Of a stretch of DNA of 64,000 nucleotides, positions 7,602-17,600 are shown piece by piece. The translations under genes and the position numbers were made by a program. Location: the NCBI GenBank assembly GCA_021404685.1, contig QWHC01000001.1, positions 1 through 64,000 of the forward strand, read 5' to 3'. Position 1 is the stretch's first letter, and each line of letters opens with the position of its first letter. The notes beneath the pieces were generated by a model that was given only the letters and a program-made list of their open reading frames with translations, ran no database searches and was not told where the DNA came from. Source of the stretch: Chloroflexi bacterium CFX4 (GTDB lineage Bacteria; Chloroflexota; Anaerolineae; Aggregatilineales; UBA2796).

Positions 7602-8951
7602 CTAGGGTTGTGCTTTGCGCCCACCGATGATCTGCAAATCGGCAACGATTGCCTCATAGGCATGCCCGGAAGCATAGATGCGCAAGCGTAGGATGCTCTC
7701 TGGCTTACGGTTGGCAGGCAGCAGCCTGAACAGATCACCTGAATCGTAGATATACCACGTATCAGCGTTGATCTTCTCGTGTTCCTGCAAACAGGTATCA
7801 CAACTGGTCGGATTTTCGTCGGTGGGCGGGCGCAGTGTATAGAAGCCATGCCGCCACACTTGTGGGCTTTCCGGCGCGTTGTTCTCGCCCAGATAGTCAA
7901 GCTGGATCATGATCGGGCATTCCGAGCCTTGAATGCCACAGGTCGTTACGTCTTGGGCGCGAATGCGGACGCGGGCGCGGATGATCAGCGAATCGTAGCC
8001 TTTCAAGCTGCGGCGCGGAATGGTGAGCAGCGTGCCGTTTTCTTCGCTGAAAGTGTATTGGCAGCTTGTCTCGGCGTGATCCAAGCCTTGCCCTCTGCGC
8101 TGCATATTCAGTGCCACCTGATAATCGTAGAGGAAGCGCACAAAGCTGCCTTGCGGCTCGTTCGGGCGGTTGGCACGGCTGGTACATGCCCATCCGAAAG
8201 GCAGCGCTGGATTAGTGCCAATATCGCTGCTATCGCCAAAGCTGGCGTTCAGCAGTTCAAAGTGACTCGTCCGCCTGATGAGTGTGCCAACACTGCGCGG
8301 CTCACGCAGCAGCGTGCCGATCTGCCCCGTGCTGATGCTGCTTTGCTCGCCGCTTGGTGCGTTCAGGGCGGCAGTGCCGCTATCGGCGTGTAAGTCCATC
8401 TGTTGGCTGCTGCTATATAGGCGGAAGTTGCCCTGTGTGCTGAAATGAGCAACGCCTGCCTCAGATTCAACCTCCAAGATGATTGTGCGCGTCACATCTG
8501 GCGGAATATCTATATAAAAGCGCCCAACCGCATTCCGCAGACGGATCGTATACGGCGCGGCGCTCCACTCAAAGCGCGGACGCGCTGCGCGTTCAATGGT
8601 CAGGCTGCTGCCCTGCATCAAAAAGACGGTAGCGATCAACTGCTTGGAATAGTTATCCTCAAAGGTCAGGTAGCCTTGCGAGGCGCTATCCACCTGCACG
8701 ATTGCGTTTGGTTCAGGGAAATCTTGCCGTGCAGCACTGGCAGGGCTGCCATCGGGCAGCGTAAGATCAACGCGCCCTTTGCTCACCGTCAGGCGGATGG
8801 TCATCTCGACTTGTGATTCAAAGAGAAACCAATGCGCGCCGGCGGTGCCAACCGCCACGATCAGGCAGAGTGCCGCAAAACTGGTGAGCAGCACTGCCCA
8901 AGCGACAGCCTGTGGATTACGAAGGGTATGTGAGCGTGTGCCATATGCCAT
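7602..8951 (-). CDS. Membrane-anchored FecR-like surface protein
   Basis: Protein of 449 aa. One membrane helix near the N-terminus (about residues 14-42) anchors an extracytoplasmic region. The first ~200 residues outside resemble FecR-type beta domains (short repeated strands with alternating hydrophobics such as FRLYSSSQQMDL and SISTGQIGTLL). The second half looks like a beta-rich jelly-roll with several cysteines (CTSRA, CQYTF, CGIQGSEC, CDTCLQ) that could form disulfides. I do not recognise a named family for the whole. The ATG at 8949-8951 is preferred because GAGGAT lies upstream; an upstream in-frame ATG at 9017 would overlap the divergent promoter. A role in surface sensing or glycan binding is inference. 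Confidence 0.65.
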   Translation of the reverse strand: MAYGTRSHTLRNPQAVAWAVLLTSFAALCLIVAVGTAGAHWFLFESQVEMTIRLTVSKGRVDLTLPDGSPASAARQDFPEPNAIVQVDSASQGYLTFEDNYSKQLIATVFLMQGSSLTIERAARPRFEWSAAPYTIRLRNAVGRFYIDIPPDVTRTIILEVESEAGVAHFSTQGNFRLYSSSQQMDLHADSGTAALNAPSGEQSSISTGQIGTLLREPRSVGTLIRRTSHFELLNASFGDSSDIGTNPALPFGWACTSRANRPNEPQGSFVRFLYDYQVALNMQRRGQGLDHAETSCQYTFSEENGTLLTIPRRSLKGYDSLIIRARVRIRAQDVTTCGIQGSECPIMIQLDYLGENNAPESPQVWRHGFYTLRPPTDENPTSCDTCLQEHEKINADTWYIYDSGDLFRLLPANRKPESILRLRIYASGHAYEAIVADLQIIGGRKAQP

Positions 8952-9024
8952 AGTTCGGTGCGAATCCTCAAACGTGCTATGCCTCTGAAGGATAGCGTGT
9001 GCTGCGTTCGGGCGCAAGCTGCGC

Positions 9025-9030
9025 TATACT
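9025..9030 (+). promoter_or_regulatory. -10 element giving a leaderless mRNA for the esterase gene
   Basis: TATACT ends eight bases before the ATG at 9038. The expected transcription start therefore coincides with the start codon, and no ribosome binding site fits in between. This suggests a leaderless transcript. No clear -35 is visible. Confidence 0.4.
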
Positions 9031-9037
9031 TTTCAGC

Positions 9038-10033
9038 ATGATCCTTAAACGTCTTTTCATCAGCCTGTGCGCCCTGATTGCATTCCCGGCGTGCGATCCC
9101 TTAGCGCCCGACCCAACTGCCGCAGCTTTGCAGCGTGCGGCGCGCACACCGTCCGCCACGCCCGTGCCACCAACGGCGGTGCCATCCCTAACGCCAACTG
9201 CCACCGCCACACCAACCATCACGCCGACGCCAACACCAACCTTCCCGCCAACAGCGACGCCCTACATCTGCACCGATCAGCGCGGACAGACCATTGATTT
9301 GACCTTCTTCAGCGAGATTGCCCGCCGTGATTTTCCCTACCGCGTCTATCTACCGCCCTGCTATGCCGAAACGCAGCGACGTTATCCGTTTGTGGTGCTG
9401 CTGCATGGGCAAGGTGGCGATCACCGCGACTGGACGGCGTTTGGTGTGCAGCGCGCCTATGAATCTGCGCTGCGGGCGGGCGAAGTGCCGCCGATGATCT
9501 TGATCATGCCCGGCGGCGCTGAACTGGCAGACACCGATATCTTCGCGGCTGCTCGCTCTTGGGAAAGCGTTATCCTCGATGATTTGCTGCCAACCGTCGA
9601 AAAGAACTTCTGCACATGGAACGTCCGTGAAGGGCGCGCCATTGGCGGCTTTTCACGCGGTGCTTTTTGGGCGCTCAGCATCACCTTTCGGAATCCGAGC
9701 GTCTTTGGCGCGGTTGGCGCGCACAGCCCTGCCCTGTATGAGGATAACGCACCACCCGCCGTCAATCCGTTGGCGTTGGCGCGCAGCATCGCCTTTCCGC
9801 CGGGCGCACAGCCGCGCATTTGGGTAGACGTGGGCAGGCAGGATAGTGTGTGGGAAACAACGGCGGAATTTGCCGATACACTGACGGAACGCGGCATCAA
9901 CGTAACTTTTATGCTGTATCCCGTCGGCGATCATGACATTTCGTACTGGACGGAACACGCCACCGATTATCTCGCCTTCTACGGGCAGGCGTGGGCGCGG
10001 GACGTGCGCGATCTGCCAAGCTGCTTGGAGTGA
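9038..10033 (+). CDS. Exported alpha/beta-hydrolase, esterase D/Fes-like
   Basis: Protein of 331 aa. An N-terminal signal segment ends in FPAC, a weak lipobox, so it may be a lipoprotein. A Thr/Pro-rich linker (about residues 25-80) leads to an esterase domain. Catalytic features: HGQGG oxyanion loop, nucleophile Ser in GFSRG, an Asp in VDVGRQD, and a His in GDHDISYW, the order of a Ser-Asp-His triad in the enterochelin-esterase/feruloyl-esterase family. It would act outside the cytoplasm on an unknown ester. It is divergent from the FecR-like gene, with only 86 bases between. Confidence 0.83.
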   Translation: MILKRLFISLCALIAFPACDPLAPDPTAAALQRAARTPSATPVPPTAVPSLTPTATATPTITPTPTPTFPPTATPYICTDQRGQTIDLTFFSEIARRDFPYRVYLPPCYAETQRRYPFVVLLHGQGGDHRDWTAFGVQRAYESALRAGEVPPMILIMPGGAELADTDIFAAARSWESVILDDLLPTVEKNFCTWNVREGRAIGGFSRGAFWALSITFRNPSVFGAVGAHSPALYEDNAPPAVNPLALARSIAFPPGAQPRIWVDVGRQDSVWETTAEFADTLTERGINVTFMLYPVGDHDISYWTEHATDYLAFYGQAWARDVRDLPSCLE

Positions 10034-10066
10034 GGCAGTGTACCTGCGCCCAACCATAGGGCGGCG

Positions 10067-10585
10067 CTAAGCGCCCTGCTCCACAATCGCCCGAATCCAG
10101 GGCGTGTGTTCGTCGTAATGCTCAAAGGTGTTGCCCACGATCAGATAAAAGACGGGATCATCACGCTGTGAACCCGGAACGTAGTGCCGATAGGGCAGCA
10201 TCAGATCAGCTTCAGGGATGACTTCTAAGGTTGCCATCAACCGTACATGCACTTCCTGAAAAGTGTTCAGGACATCCGCCAGCGGCAAGCCGCTAAAGCG
10301 CTGTTGAATGCGTGCATTGATCTCATCCGTGGGCAGCCATGCTTCGGAATCAACGCCCATCGCCGCCAGGCGCGGCTGCCTATTCAGCACCGCATTAACG
10401 CCGTTTTCCCACATCGCAAGGTGCATGATGTGATCTTTCACCGTCCAGCCCGCAAGATCGGTGGGTACGGTGAGCTGATGTTCGCTGAGCGTGGCGAGAT
10501 AGCTGGTGAAATCATCCCAACCTTCCGCGATGAAGTGCAGCAGGTTGGCTTTGGTGGGTGGTGTGTTTGGTGGCACACGATTCAT
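10067..10585 (-). CDS. DinB/ClbS-DfsB-like four-helix bundle protein
   Basis: Protein of 172 aa matching the DinB/YfiT superfamily pattern, closest by eye to the ClbS/DfsB group: an N-terminal KANLLHFIAEGWDDF helix, GWTVKDHIMHLAMWE with metal-type histidines, and a C-terminal FEHYDEH helix with further histidines. ClbS hydrolyses the colibactin warhead; most members are uncharacterised metal-dependent hydrolases or thiol transferases. ATG start at 10583-10585. It stands alone between the esterase and the sigma-factor operon, in convergent orientation with the esterase. Confidence 0.72.
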   Translation of the reverse strand: MNRVPPNTPPTKANLLHFIAEGWDDFTSYLATLSEHQLTVPTDLAGWTVKDHIMHLAMWENGVNAVLNRQPRLAAMGVDSEAWLPTDEINARIQQRFSGLPLADVLNTFQEVHVRLMATLEVIPEADLMLPYRHYVPGSQRDDPVFYLIVGNTFEHYDEHTPWIRAIVEQGA

Positions 10586-10710
10586 CTTAAAACTTCCTCA
10601 CGGGCTTGCTGAATGCACCTCTATCTTAGCACACTCTGGCGCGCTTTGAATGCGGGTTGGGCAAACTGCTTTTTCTGCGCTAGAGTCATGCGCGGCAGTG
10701 GCACACCAGT

Positions 10711-11361
10711 ATGGCAGCTATGAGCGATCCCAACCCTGATTTAGACGACCTTAGCCTGATTGCACACGCACAGCGTGGCGATGTACAGGCATTCAATAGC
10801 CTTGTGCTGCGCTATCAGACGGGCATGTATAACCTTGCCTATCGGTTGCTGAGCGATGCTGCGGCTGCCGCGGATGTCACACAAGAGGCGTTCATTTCTG
10901 CCTTTAAGAACCTGCACCAATTTCGCGGCAGCAATTTTCGGGCGTGGTTGGCGCGCATTGTGACCAACGCCTGCTATGATGAGTTGCGCCGTCGGCGGCG
11001 CGGTGCGCTCTCGCTGGATGACCTTGCCGATGGACGCGCTGACGCAGCTGATCAGCCCGCCCTCGTCAGCGACCCTGAGGATAGCCCCGAACAAGTGGCA
11101 CAGCGCCACGCTTTAAGCGCTGCCATTCAGGATTGCCTCAATCAATTGCCGCCTACCTTCCGCACTGTGGCGATTATGTGCGATGTGCAAGAGTACGCCT
11201 ATGACGAGATTGCCATCGCGCTCAACCTTTCGCTTGGCACGGTCAAATCGCGCCTGAGCCGTGCGCGCCATAAACTGCGCGACTGCCTGCGCGCCGTGCG
11301 GGAACTTTTGCCCAACGCCAACCGTCTTTTTGAGCAGAAGGACGAAGCTGAGACGCCATGA
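10711..11361 (+). CDS. ECF RNA polymerase sigma factor
   Basis: Protein of 216 aa with sigma region 2 (residues ~20-95, including DVTQEAFISAFKNLHQFRG and the WLARIVTNACYDELRRRRR DNA-binding helix) and region 4 (~145-195, with the helix-turn-helix YDEIAIALNLSLGTVKSRLSR). Region 3 is absent, as in group IV sigma factors. An alternative ATG three codons in (10720) is equally possible. Its TGA overlaps the ATG of the next gene, which encodes a membrane anti-sigma-like protein, so the two are translationally coupled. Confidence 0.93.
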   Translation: MAAMSDPNPDLDDLSLIAHAQRGDVQAFNSLVLRYQTGMYNLAYRLLSDAAAAADVTQEAFISAFKNLHQFRGSNFRAWLARIVTNACYDELRRRRRGALSLDDLADGRADAADQPALVSDPEDSPEQVAQRHALSAAIQDCLNQLPPTFRTVAIMCDVQEYAYDEIAIALNLSLGTVKSRLSRARHKLRDCLRAVRELLPNANRLFEQKDEAETP

Positions 11362-12266
11362 TGCCACCGCAAGCACCCGAAGAATTTGATCTGCTCTCTG
11401 CCTACCTCGACGGTGTGCTTTCGGCACGCCAGCGCGAGGCGCTTGAGGCACGCCTTGCCGAGTCACCTGATCTGCGCGCTCAGCTAGACGATCTGCGTGC
11501 GTTACGCGCCACACTGCGTGCCGCGCCAACCCTTCAGCCGCCGCGCAACTTCACACTAGACCCTGCCTTGTATGCCCGTAAGGCGTGGTGGTCTCGTGCT
11601 GGCGTGCTGCGCACTCTGGGCAGCCTAAGCGCTGCCGCCGCCGCGTTGTTGATCTTCTTCGGTGTGCTGCTCAGCACGCCGCCTGAATCGCCTGCCAGCA
11701 GCGGCGTTGCCCTGCAACCGACCCTTATCCTACGCGATGCCGCTACACCAACCCTTGCCATGCTGATTGTAGAATCTAGCGCTACCGCCAGCGCCATTTC
11801 GCCAGCAGCAGCACCGCCCATGCCTGCCACAGTTGCAGCGCAGAGCGTTACGGCAGAGGCGTTCAGCGCCGCACCCACCGAACAGCAGACAAGGGCAGCG
11901 CTAGGCGTAACCGCCACCATGCAGATCATGGCAACCGCCATGCCCGCTTTTGAGGCAACCGAAATGACTCAGCGTGCCATGCCCACACCAACTACCTTTC
12001 CTGAGATTGCCTTGTTGATGGCAACCGAAACGTCCGCCGCCACCACCAGCGTGGAAGAGGCATCTGACGCGGCAGGTATCGGCGAGTCGGCATTACCAAC
12101 TGCCACAGCCCGCCCAATGCAGCACGCCGCCGAAGAACCGGAGGTCACACCAACACCTTCAGAAGTGATCTCGCCAACGGCACGCCTGATTGTTGTGCTG
12201 GGCATCATCCTGCTGATCATCGGCGGCGTGCTGTACTTGATCGGCACATTTAGGGTGCGTACATGA
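11358..12266 (+). CDS. Membrane anti-sigma factor-like protein
   Basis: Protein of 302 aa. The N-terminal ~55 residues (LLSAYLDGVLSARQREALEARL and onward) match the fold of the anti-sigma ASD/zinc-finger region, but the H-x3-C-x2-C zinc residues are missing. Two hydrophobic helices are seen (about 90-110 and 275-297), with an Ala/Thr/Pro-rich spacer between them. It would hold the adjacent ECF sigma factor at the membrane and release it on a signal, by family analogy. It overlaps the upstream sigma gene and the downstream Nudix gene, each by ATGA. Confidence 0.82.
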   Translation: MMPPQAPEEFDLLSAYLDGVLSARQREALEARLAESPDLRAQLDDLRALRATLRAAPTLQPPRNFTLDPALYARKAWWSRAGVLRTLGSLSAAAAALLIFFGVLLSTPPESPASSGVALQPTLILRDAATPTLAMLIVESSATASAISPAAAPPMPATVAAQSVTAEAFSAAPTEQQTRAALGVTATMQIMATAMPAFEATEMTQRAMPTPTTFPEIALLMATETSAATTSVEEASDAAGIGESALPTATARPMQHAAEEPEVTPTPSEVISPTARLIVVLGIILLIIGGVLYLIGTFRVRT

Positions 12267-12748
12267 GTGATTTTTCACAGCCGTGCTACTGTCGGCGGTG
12301 TGGCACGCTCATGCACCTCAGCGAGGTGTTTGGCAAACAGCGCTTTGCTTGCCCCGCCTGTGGCTATGTGCAGTTTGAGGATCCCAAAGTGGCAGTCGCA
12401 GTTTTCATTCGGATGGGCGCACAAGTGCTGTTGGTGCTGCGCGCCAATGAGCCTGAGCGTGGCAAATGGGCGCTGCCCGCTGGCTATGTGGATCGCGGCG
12501 AAGACCCTAAACTTGCGGCTGCCCGCGAAGTATTAGAGGAAACCGGCTTGCAGATACACATCACGCGCTTACTAGACGTGCTTTATGACGATGCCATTGT
12601 GATTATCTACGAGGCAAGCGTGATTGGTGGTGAACTATGCGCGGCAGATGACGCCGCCGACGCGCAGTGGTTCACGCGCCGCACCTTGCCGGATGTTGCC
12701 TTCCGCAGCACGCAGGAAATCCTGAACGCATGGCTTGCCGATGCCTAG
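12263..12748 (+). CDS. Nudix hydrolase with N-terminal zinc ribbon
   Basis: Protein of 161 aa. An N-terminal zinc ribbon (C-x2-C at residues 7-10 region and CPACGY about 20 residues later) precedes a Nudix domain with the box GYVDRGED...REVLEETG. This layout resembles NudC-like and ADP-ribose pyrophosphatase relatives; the exact substrate is not readable. It is the third gene of the sigma operon and starts inside the stop of the anti-sigma gene (ATGA), so it belongs to that regulon by position. Confidence 0.88.
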   Translation: MSDFSQPCYCRRCGTLMHLSEVFGKQRFACPACGYVQFEDPKVAVAVFIRMGAQVLLVLRANEPERGKWALPAGYVDRGEDPKLAAAREVLEETGLQIHITRLLDVLYDDAIVIIYEASVIGGELCAADDAADAQWFTRRTLPDVAFRSTQEILNAWLADA

Positions 12749-12754
12749 CCGCGT

Positions 12755-13756
12755 CTAGCGCCGAAAGTGCGGGATCACCTCACGCCCGACCAGTTCAATC
12801 ATTGTGTAGGGATCATCGCTCAGCGGCGGACCTAAGCTCAAATGGCGCACACCAAGCGCCACCAGCCCTTCTAGACGCTCAATCAGATCGCGTGCGCCGC
12901 CCAAAATACCGATTCGCAACATAGGCGGCGTCACTAACGCGGCTGCCTTTTTCAAATCGCCTTCAACCATCGCCGCCTGCTCAATCGCTGCGAAATCGGC
13001 AGCCTGCACGCCGAGTGCTTCCCAAATCAGTGGGCTGAGCGCGTGTCCGTAGTAGGCGATCTTCTCGCGCAGGGCATACTCAGCCGCCGCCCGATCCTCA
13101 CTGATGCTGCACCATACACAGGCTGCCAAATCAAGGCTTTCGAGCGCCCGTCCGCCCTGCGCCAAGCCTTCTTGCACATAGGGCAGGATGCGGGCGTAGT
13201 GTTCGGGCGGAAAGAGCAGCGGCAAACCGCCATCGGCAAGTTCACCCGTCAGGCGTAGCATGTTCGGGCTGAGGGCGCCCACATAAATCGGGATGTGGCG
13301 GCGCGGCGGCACAAAACGCAGATACGCCTCGTCCGTCCAGCGCAAAAACTGCCCATCCAGCGCGGCACGCTCACCGCCAAAGAGCAGCCGCAGGGCGTGA
13401 ATCGCCTCACGCAGTGCGGTGATAGGGCGCGTTTGCTCAATGCCCACCCACTTCAGGAACTGCGCCGCGCCGGCTGCGATGCCTAGATTAAAGCGCCCGC
13501 CTGAGAGTTCATCGAGCGTGGCAGCCATCATTGCCATTTCTGCGACGTGCAGCGTGTAGGGATTGACAATGCAAGTGCCGATTTGAATGCGCTGGGTGGC
13601 AACCGCGACTGCCGAGAGGATCACTGAGGCGGCGCGCAGGAACAGATCATCGCTCACCCAAAACTGATCAAAGCCTGCTGCCTCAGCAGCGCGGGCAAGG
13701 CGCACATATTCAGGCACGGGTAGATCGTTATTCAGGCGAAGGCTAAAGCGCAGCAT
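12755..13756 (-). CDS. LLM-class flavin-dependent oxidoreductase
   Basis: Protein of 333 aa with the bacterial luciferase-like TIM-barrel pattern: EYVRLARAAEAAGFDQFWVSDDLF at the N-terminus, RIQIGTCIVNPYTLHVAEMAMMAATLDELSGGRF, LGIAAGA, and a late LIERLEGLVALGVRHLSLGPP. It is most like the F420-dependent 5,10-methylenetetrahydromethanopterin reductase-like group; the cofactor (F420 or FMN) cannot be decided from sequence. The ATG at 13754-13756 is used, with GAGAG about 9 bases upstream. It is convergent with the Nudix gene, 6 bases apart. Confidence 0.87.
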   Translation of the reverse strand: MLRFSLRLNNDLPVPEYVRLARAAEAAGFDQFWVSDDLFLRAASVILSAVAVATQRIQIGTCIVNPYTLHVAEMAMMAATLDELSGGRFNLGIAAGAAQFLKWVGIEQTRPITALREAIHALRLLFGGERAALDGQFLRWTDEAYLRFVPPRRHIPIYVGALSPNMLRLTGELADGGLPLLFPPEHYARILPYVQEGLAQGGRALESLDLAACVWCSISEDRAAAEYALREKIAYYGHALSPLIWEALGVQAADFAAIEQAAMVEGDLKKAAALVTPPMLRIGILGGARDLIERLEGLVALGVRHLSLGPPLSDDPYTMIELVGREVIPHFRR

Positions 13757-13805
13757 GATCCGCTCTCTCAAAAAGGCGATACGGCGAAGTATACCCAAAA
13801 ACAGC

Positions 13806-13830
13806 GTGAGCGAGGGGTTGCCTCGCTCAC
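13806..13830 (-). terminator. Rho-independent terminator of the secreted-protein gene
   Basis: Perfect 10-bp stem GTGAGCGAGG / CCTCGCTCAC with a 5-base loop. On the minus strand it is followed after four bases by a run of five Ts. It lies 30 bases downstream of the stop of the secreted protein gene. Confidence 0.85.
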
Positions 13831-13859
13831 ACCAAACCTAGCCTAGCCGACTGGAAGTG

Positions 13860-14486
13860 TTATTTACCAACGCACGGTGGGTAAATCGGGAAGCCGGGTT
13901 GCCCGTATGCCTCTGGCACATCGAGGATGTTTGCCAGCGAGACCCAACCGCCCTGCTGATAGAGCTGTCCCCATTTGCCATCGGGGCTAACTGCAACGAC
14001 GAACTCGGTCTTGCAGGTCTTCATGACCAAACCAATGCGGTTGCCGTTGGGTCCGTCAAGGATTGCTTCATCGCCCAAGAACAATACCAAATTCGCGCCC
14101 GCCGGCAGTGGCTTGCCCGCAAATACTGGCGCCGCTACTGTTGGAGCAACGCATGTTGCCGATAGCCCATAACCATCAAGTTCCACGAATGCGCCGGTAA
14201 CAAACGCCGCATTTGAGTAGGTGAGGGTGTAGCTGCCAACCGGCTGCGGCGCGGAGTCATCGAAAAATTCAACGGTGGTTAAGTAGGCGCTGTTCACATA
14301 AACATCTACCCACAGGCCGGGCGCGCTTGTGTCAAAGAGGTGGCGTGCCTCGACGAAGATGGTGCCACCCACACAGGTCACCGAATCCAATTCCCACTCG
14401 TGGTTAGCAAGCACGGGGCTGCCAACCGCCAAACCGCCAAAGAGAAGCGCTAACGCTAAGATGGCTGCGAACAATTTTTTGCTCAT
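13860..14486 (-). CDS. Secreted protein with SH3-like C-terminal part, unknown function
   Basis: Protein of 208 aa. It has a clear Sec signal peptide (MSKKLFAAILALALLFGG, probable cleavage after VLA at about residue 27). The mature part has a beta-rich first half with two cysteines (TCVGG and ATCVAP). The C-terminal ~80 residues (AILDGPNGNRIGLV ... KWGQLYQQGGWVSLANI) resemble a bacterial SH3-like domain, where a final W-V motif is typical. Exported; its ligand is unknown. It is a single-gene unit with its own terminator. Confidence 0.75.
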   Translation of the reverse strand: MSKKLFAAILALALLFGGLAVGSPVLANHEWELDSVTCVGGTIFVEARHLFDTSAPGLWVDVYVNSAYLTTVEFFDDSAPQPVGSYTLTYSNAAFVTGAFVELDGYGLSATCVAPTVAAPVFAGKPLPAGANLVLFLGDEAILDGPNGNRIGLVMKTCKTEFVVAVSPDGKWGQLYQQGGWVSLANILDVPEAYGQPGFPIYPPCVGK

Positions 14487-14620
14487 GATGAAATTCCTCT
14501 CAGAAACCCCAAGCCAACTTTAAGCATAGGTTAAGTTCCAGATTGGGTCAAGCATTTTTATGAAAAATTCATAAGTTATTTTCAAGTTTTCGAGGCTGCT
14601 TCGGTCTGTCGCAGCCACCC

Positions 14621-17600
14621 CTACTCAATAATCAACACTTCCACCGTCTCGGAACGGCGCGTGTTGCCCGCCACATCATGCACCACCGCATGGAATAACT
14701 GCGCGCCCAGCTTGGTGATGCGCCATTCCGTAACATAAGGTGCGCGCTCAACACGGGCAATCGGCGTGCCATTCCAGAAGAACTCCACATAGCTCACCTC
14801 GACGTTATCCGTCGCACTGAGCGCCAACTGCACCACACCCACACTGGCGCTGATGGCATCATTCGGCACGGGCGAAAGCCACTGCACGCTTGGCGGCTGG
14901 TTATCAATCGCCACCTGCACCGTATGCACCTGAAAGCGCTGATCATCCAGCACCATGCCCAGCCGCAGCGTGTAAAGCCCATCCAGCGCGCTTGTATCCC
15001 AACGGGCAAGGCGCACATCCTCACCGCGCAGCGCCATATCTTCTACAGGGATGGCAAACCAGCGTTCTGGGCTGATGCCCTCACCATACTCCAATTGATA
15101 GCCGATGATTTTGCCCTGCGGCAAGCGTGCGCGCACCTCAATCACGCCGCGCAGCCGCGCTAAACTCTGCGGCGCGGTCAGGTTGCCGTCCAGCGTACTC
15201 AGGCGTGCGGTGCGCGCCGAGTCATACTCAGTTGGCGGCAAGGGCTGCCCTGTTTGGCGCGCCCAAAGCTGCGCCTCCGGCGGATATTCAAAGTAGACGC
15301 GCTCAGCGATCAATTCGGGCGGTGTATCAGCGGTGGCGCGCAGTCCGTTGCGTGCGTTGATGCGGTAGCGCCGCCAATAGGTATCGAGCTGCGTTGGCAC
15401 AGTGCTAAAGGTGCCTTCCGCGTAGAAGATTTCTTTCATTTTGGGGCAATCGGCAGTTGGTAGCAAGCCGCTGCGCTGGCAAACGGTTGCCTCCACAATG
15501 CCGTTAGGCGCTTCCCAACGGCGCGGCGGCAGCCCATCACGGCGGTGCGCGTATTCCATCACGGCGTGCCAGATCGGAGCGGCAGCCGTTGCACCGCCAA
15601 GGTCATCACCTAGCGGCGTATTGTTGTTGTTGCCAACCCACACGCCCACCACCAGATCGGGCGTGTAGCCGATTGTCCATGCATCACGCACATCATTCGT
15701 CGTGCCGGTTTTCACGGCAGCAGGGCGCGAAAGCTGCAAGGCATTGCCCGCGCCAAAAGCAGGTAGGCGCGCCTCGTTATCTGCCAAAATATCGGTGATG
15801 AGGTAGGCAAGCGAGTCTTGCAGCACGCTTTGCCTGCCAAAGGTGCTGCCGCGCTCGTCAAACTGCCACAGCACGCGCCCACTCCGATCCTCGATCCGCA
15901 AAATGGCGACAGGATCAAGGGCGCGGAAGCCCATGCGCGGATTAGCGATAGGCGTGCCAGCCATCGTGCCAAGCGTGGCAAAGGGCGTGTAGGCGTAGGT
16001 GAGATCGAGCAGGGTGACCTCACCGCTGCCCAGCGCCAGCGCCAAGCCATATTCGTCCAGCGGGCGGGTGAGTGTGTTCAAGCCGAGTTGCCGTGCTGTA
16101 CGGATGACTTGTCCAATGGTCGTCTCGCTCAGGGCGCGCACTGTTGGCACATTGTAGGAATTGGCGAGTGCCTCACGGACTGTTACCACGCCGCGAAACT
16201 GCCCGTCTTCGTTGCGTGGTGTGTAGGTAAGACCATCCTGATTGAAGGTAGTCGGCACGTCCAGCAGCATTGTGGCAGGCGTGTAGCGCGTTTCAGGCGA
16301 GGCGAAGGCAGCCATATACACAAAAGGCTTGAAGGCAGAGCCGGGCTGCCGCAAGCCCTGCGCCGCCACATTAAAGCTCCCCTGAATGCCGCCGTTGTAA
16401 TAATCAAGGCTGCCAACCATCGCCAGAATCTCGCCCGTCTGTGGGCGGATGATCACACTTGCCGCGTTGGTGACGTTGCGCGGCGTATTCAGGCGCAGGT
16501 TAGGCGGCGTGGGCAAATACTGCGCGGCAAGGCACATCTTGCCCTCACCCGTATTTGGCACAAGCGAGGGATCACCGCCGCTGAGGCGCCCAACATGAGC
16601 GCGCATGGCACACTCTGCCTGAAAATGCAGGTCAAGATCAAGCGTTGTGTAGATTCGCAAGCCGCCGCCCAGCACCAAGCGAGCGCCATCCAGCCCTTGC
16701 GCGTTGAGCAGTGACTCTGCTTGTGAGCGTGCAAAGATCGAAAAGTGTGGCGCGACAATGCCGAACCGCTCTGCCAAAGGTTGGGTGATGATCGGCTGTG
16801 CGGCAGCCTGTTCTGCCTGTTCGGCTGTGATGAAGCCGCCGATCACCATACTTTCTAACACCACAATTTGGCGCTGGCGCGCTGCGGTTGGTGCATCTAA
16901 GGGATTAAGCTGCGGATTCTGCGGAATGGCAGCCAACATCGCCGCCTCGCCAAGTGTTAGCTCTCGCGCCGATTTGCCGAAGTAAACACGCGCCGCCGTG
17001 CCAACGCCATAGGCAAGGTTGCCGTAAAAGTTGGTGTTCAAATACCATTCTAGAATCTGATCTTTGCTGTAGAGGCGCGAAATCTCGGCGGCAAGGATGA
17101 TCTCTTTGATCTTGCGCGCTTGTGTGATCTGGGTACGTTCCTCAGGCGGGATGAGGGTGTTTTTGACCAACTGTTGTGTGATGGTGCTGCCGCCTTGCAC
17201 GGCGTCTTCTTGGAGTGCCAGCCACACAGCGCGCAGAATACCGCGCACATCAAAGCCGGGGTTTTCGTAAAAACTACGGTCTTCAATGGCAATCGTCGCG
17301 TTGATGAGATCGGGCGAGATGTCCTTAAAGGCGAGGTACTGCCGATCACCACTTGGATCAAGGACTTGGTAGAGTACGGTTTGTCCGCTGCGGTCGTAAA
17401 TCAGGGTCGTCTCGAACTGGTCGCGCACCTTGACGATTTCGGAAGGTGGTGGCAAATCGCGGGCGTAAAAAGTATAGACGCCCACAAACGCCACCACACC
17501 GATAATCGTGACCAGTGCAGCTACCACAACCACACTGCCCATCAGAATCGCCGCCACACCAAACAGACCGTGCGTTTGCGCCCGTCGCTGTTGCTGCCGC

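Noticed and set aside
10054..10080. GC-rich inverted repeat near the end of the DinB-like gene
   Set aside because: It overlaps the end of the coding region and has no T-run on either strand.
15818..16714. 298-codon open frame on the plus strand
   Set aside because: Antisense to the transpeptidase region of the PBP gene; no recognisable domain.
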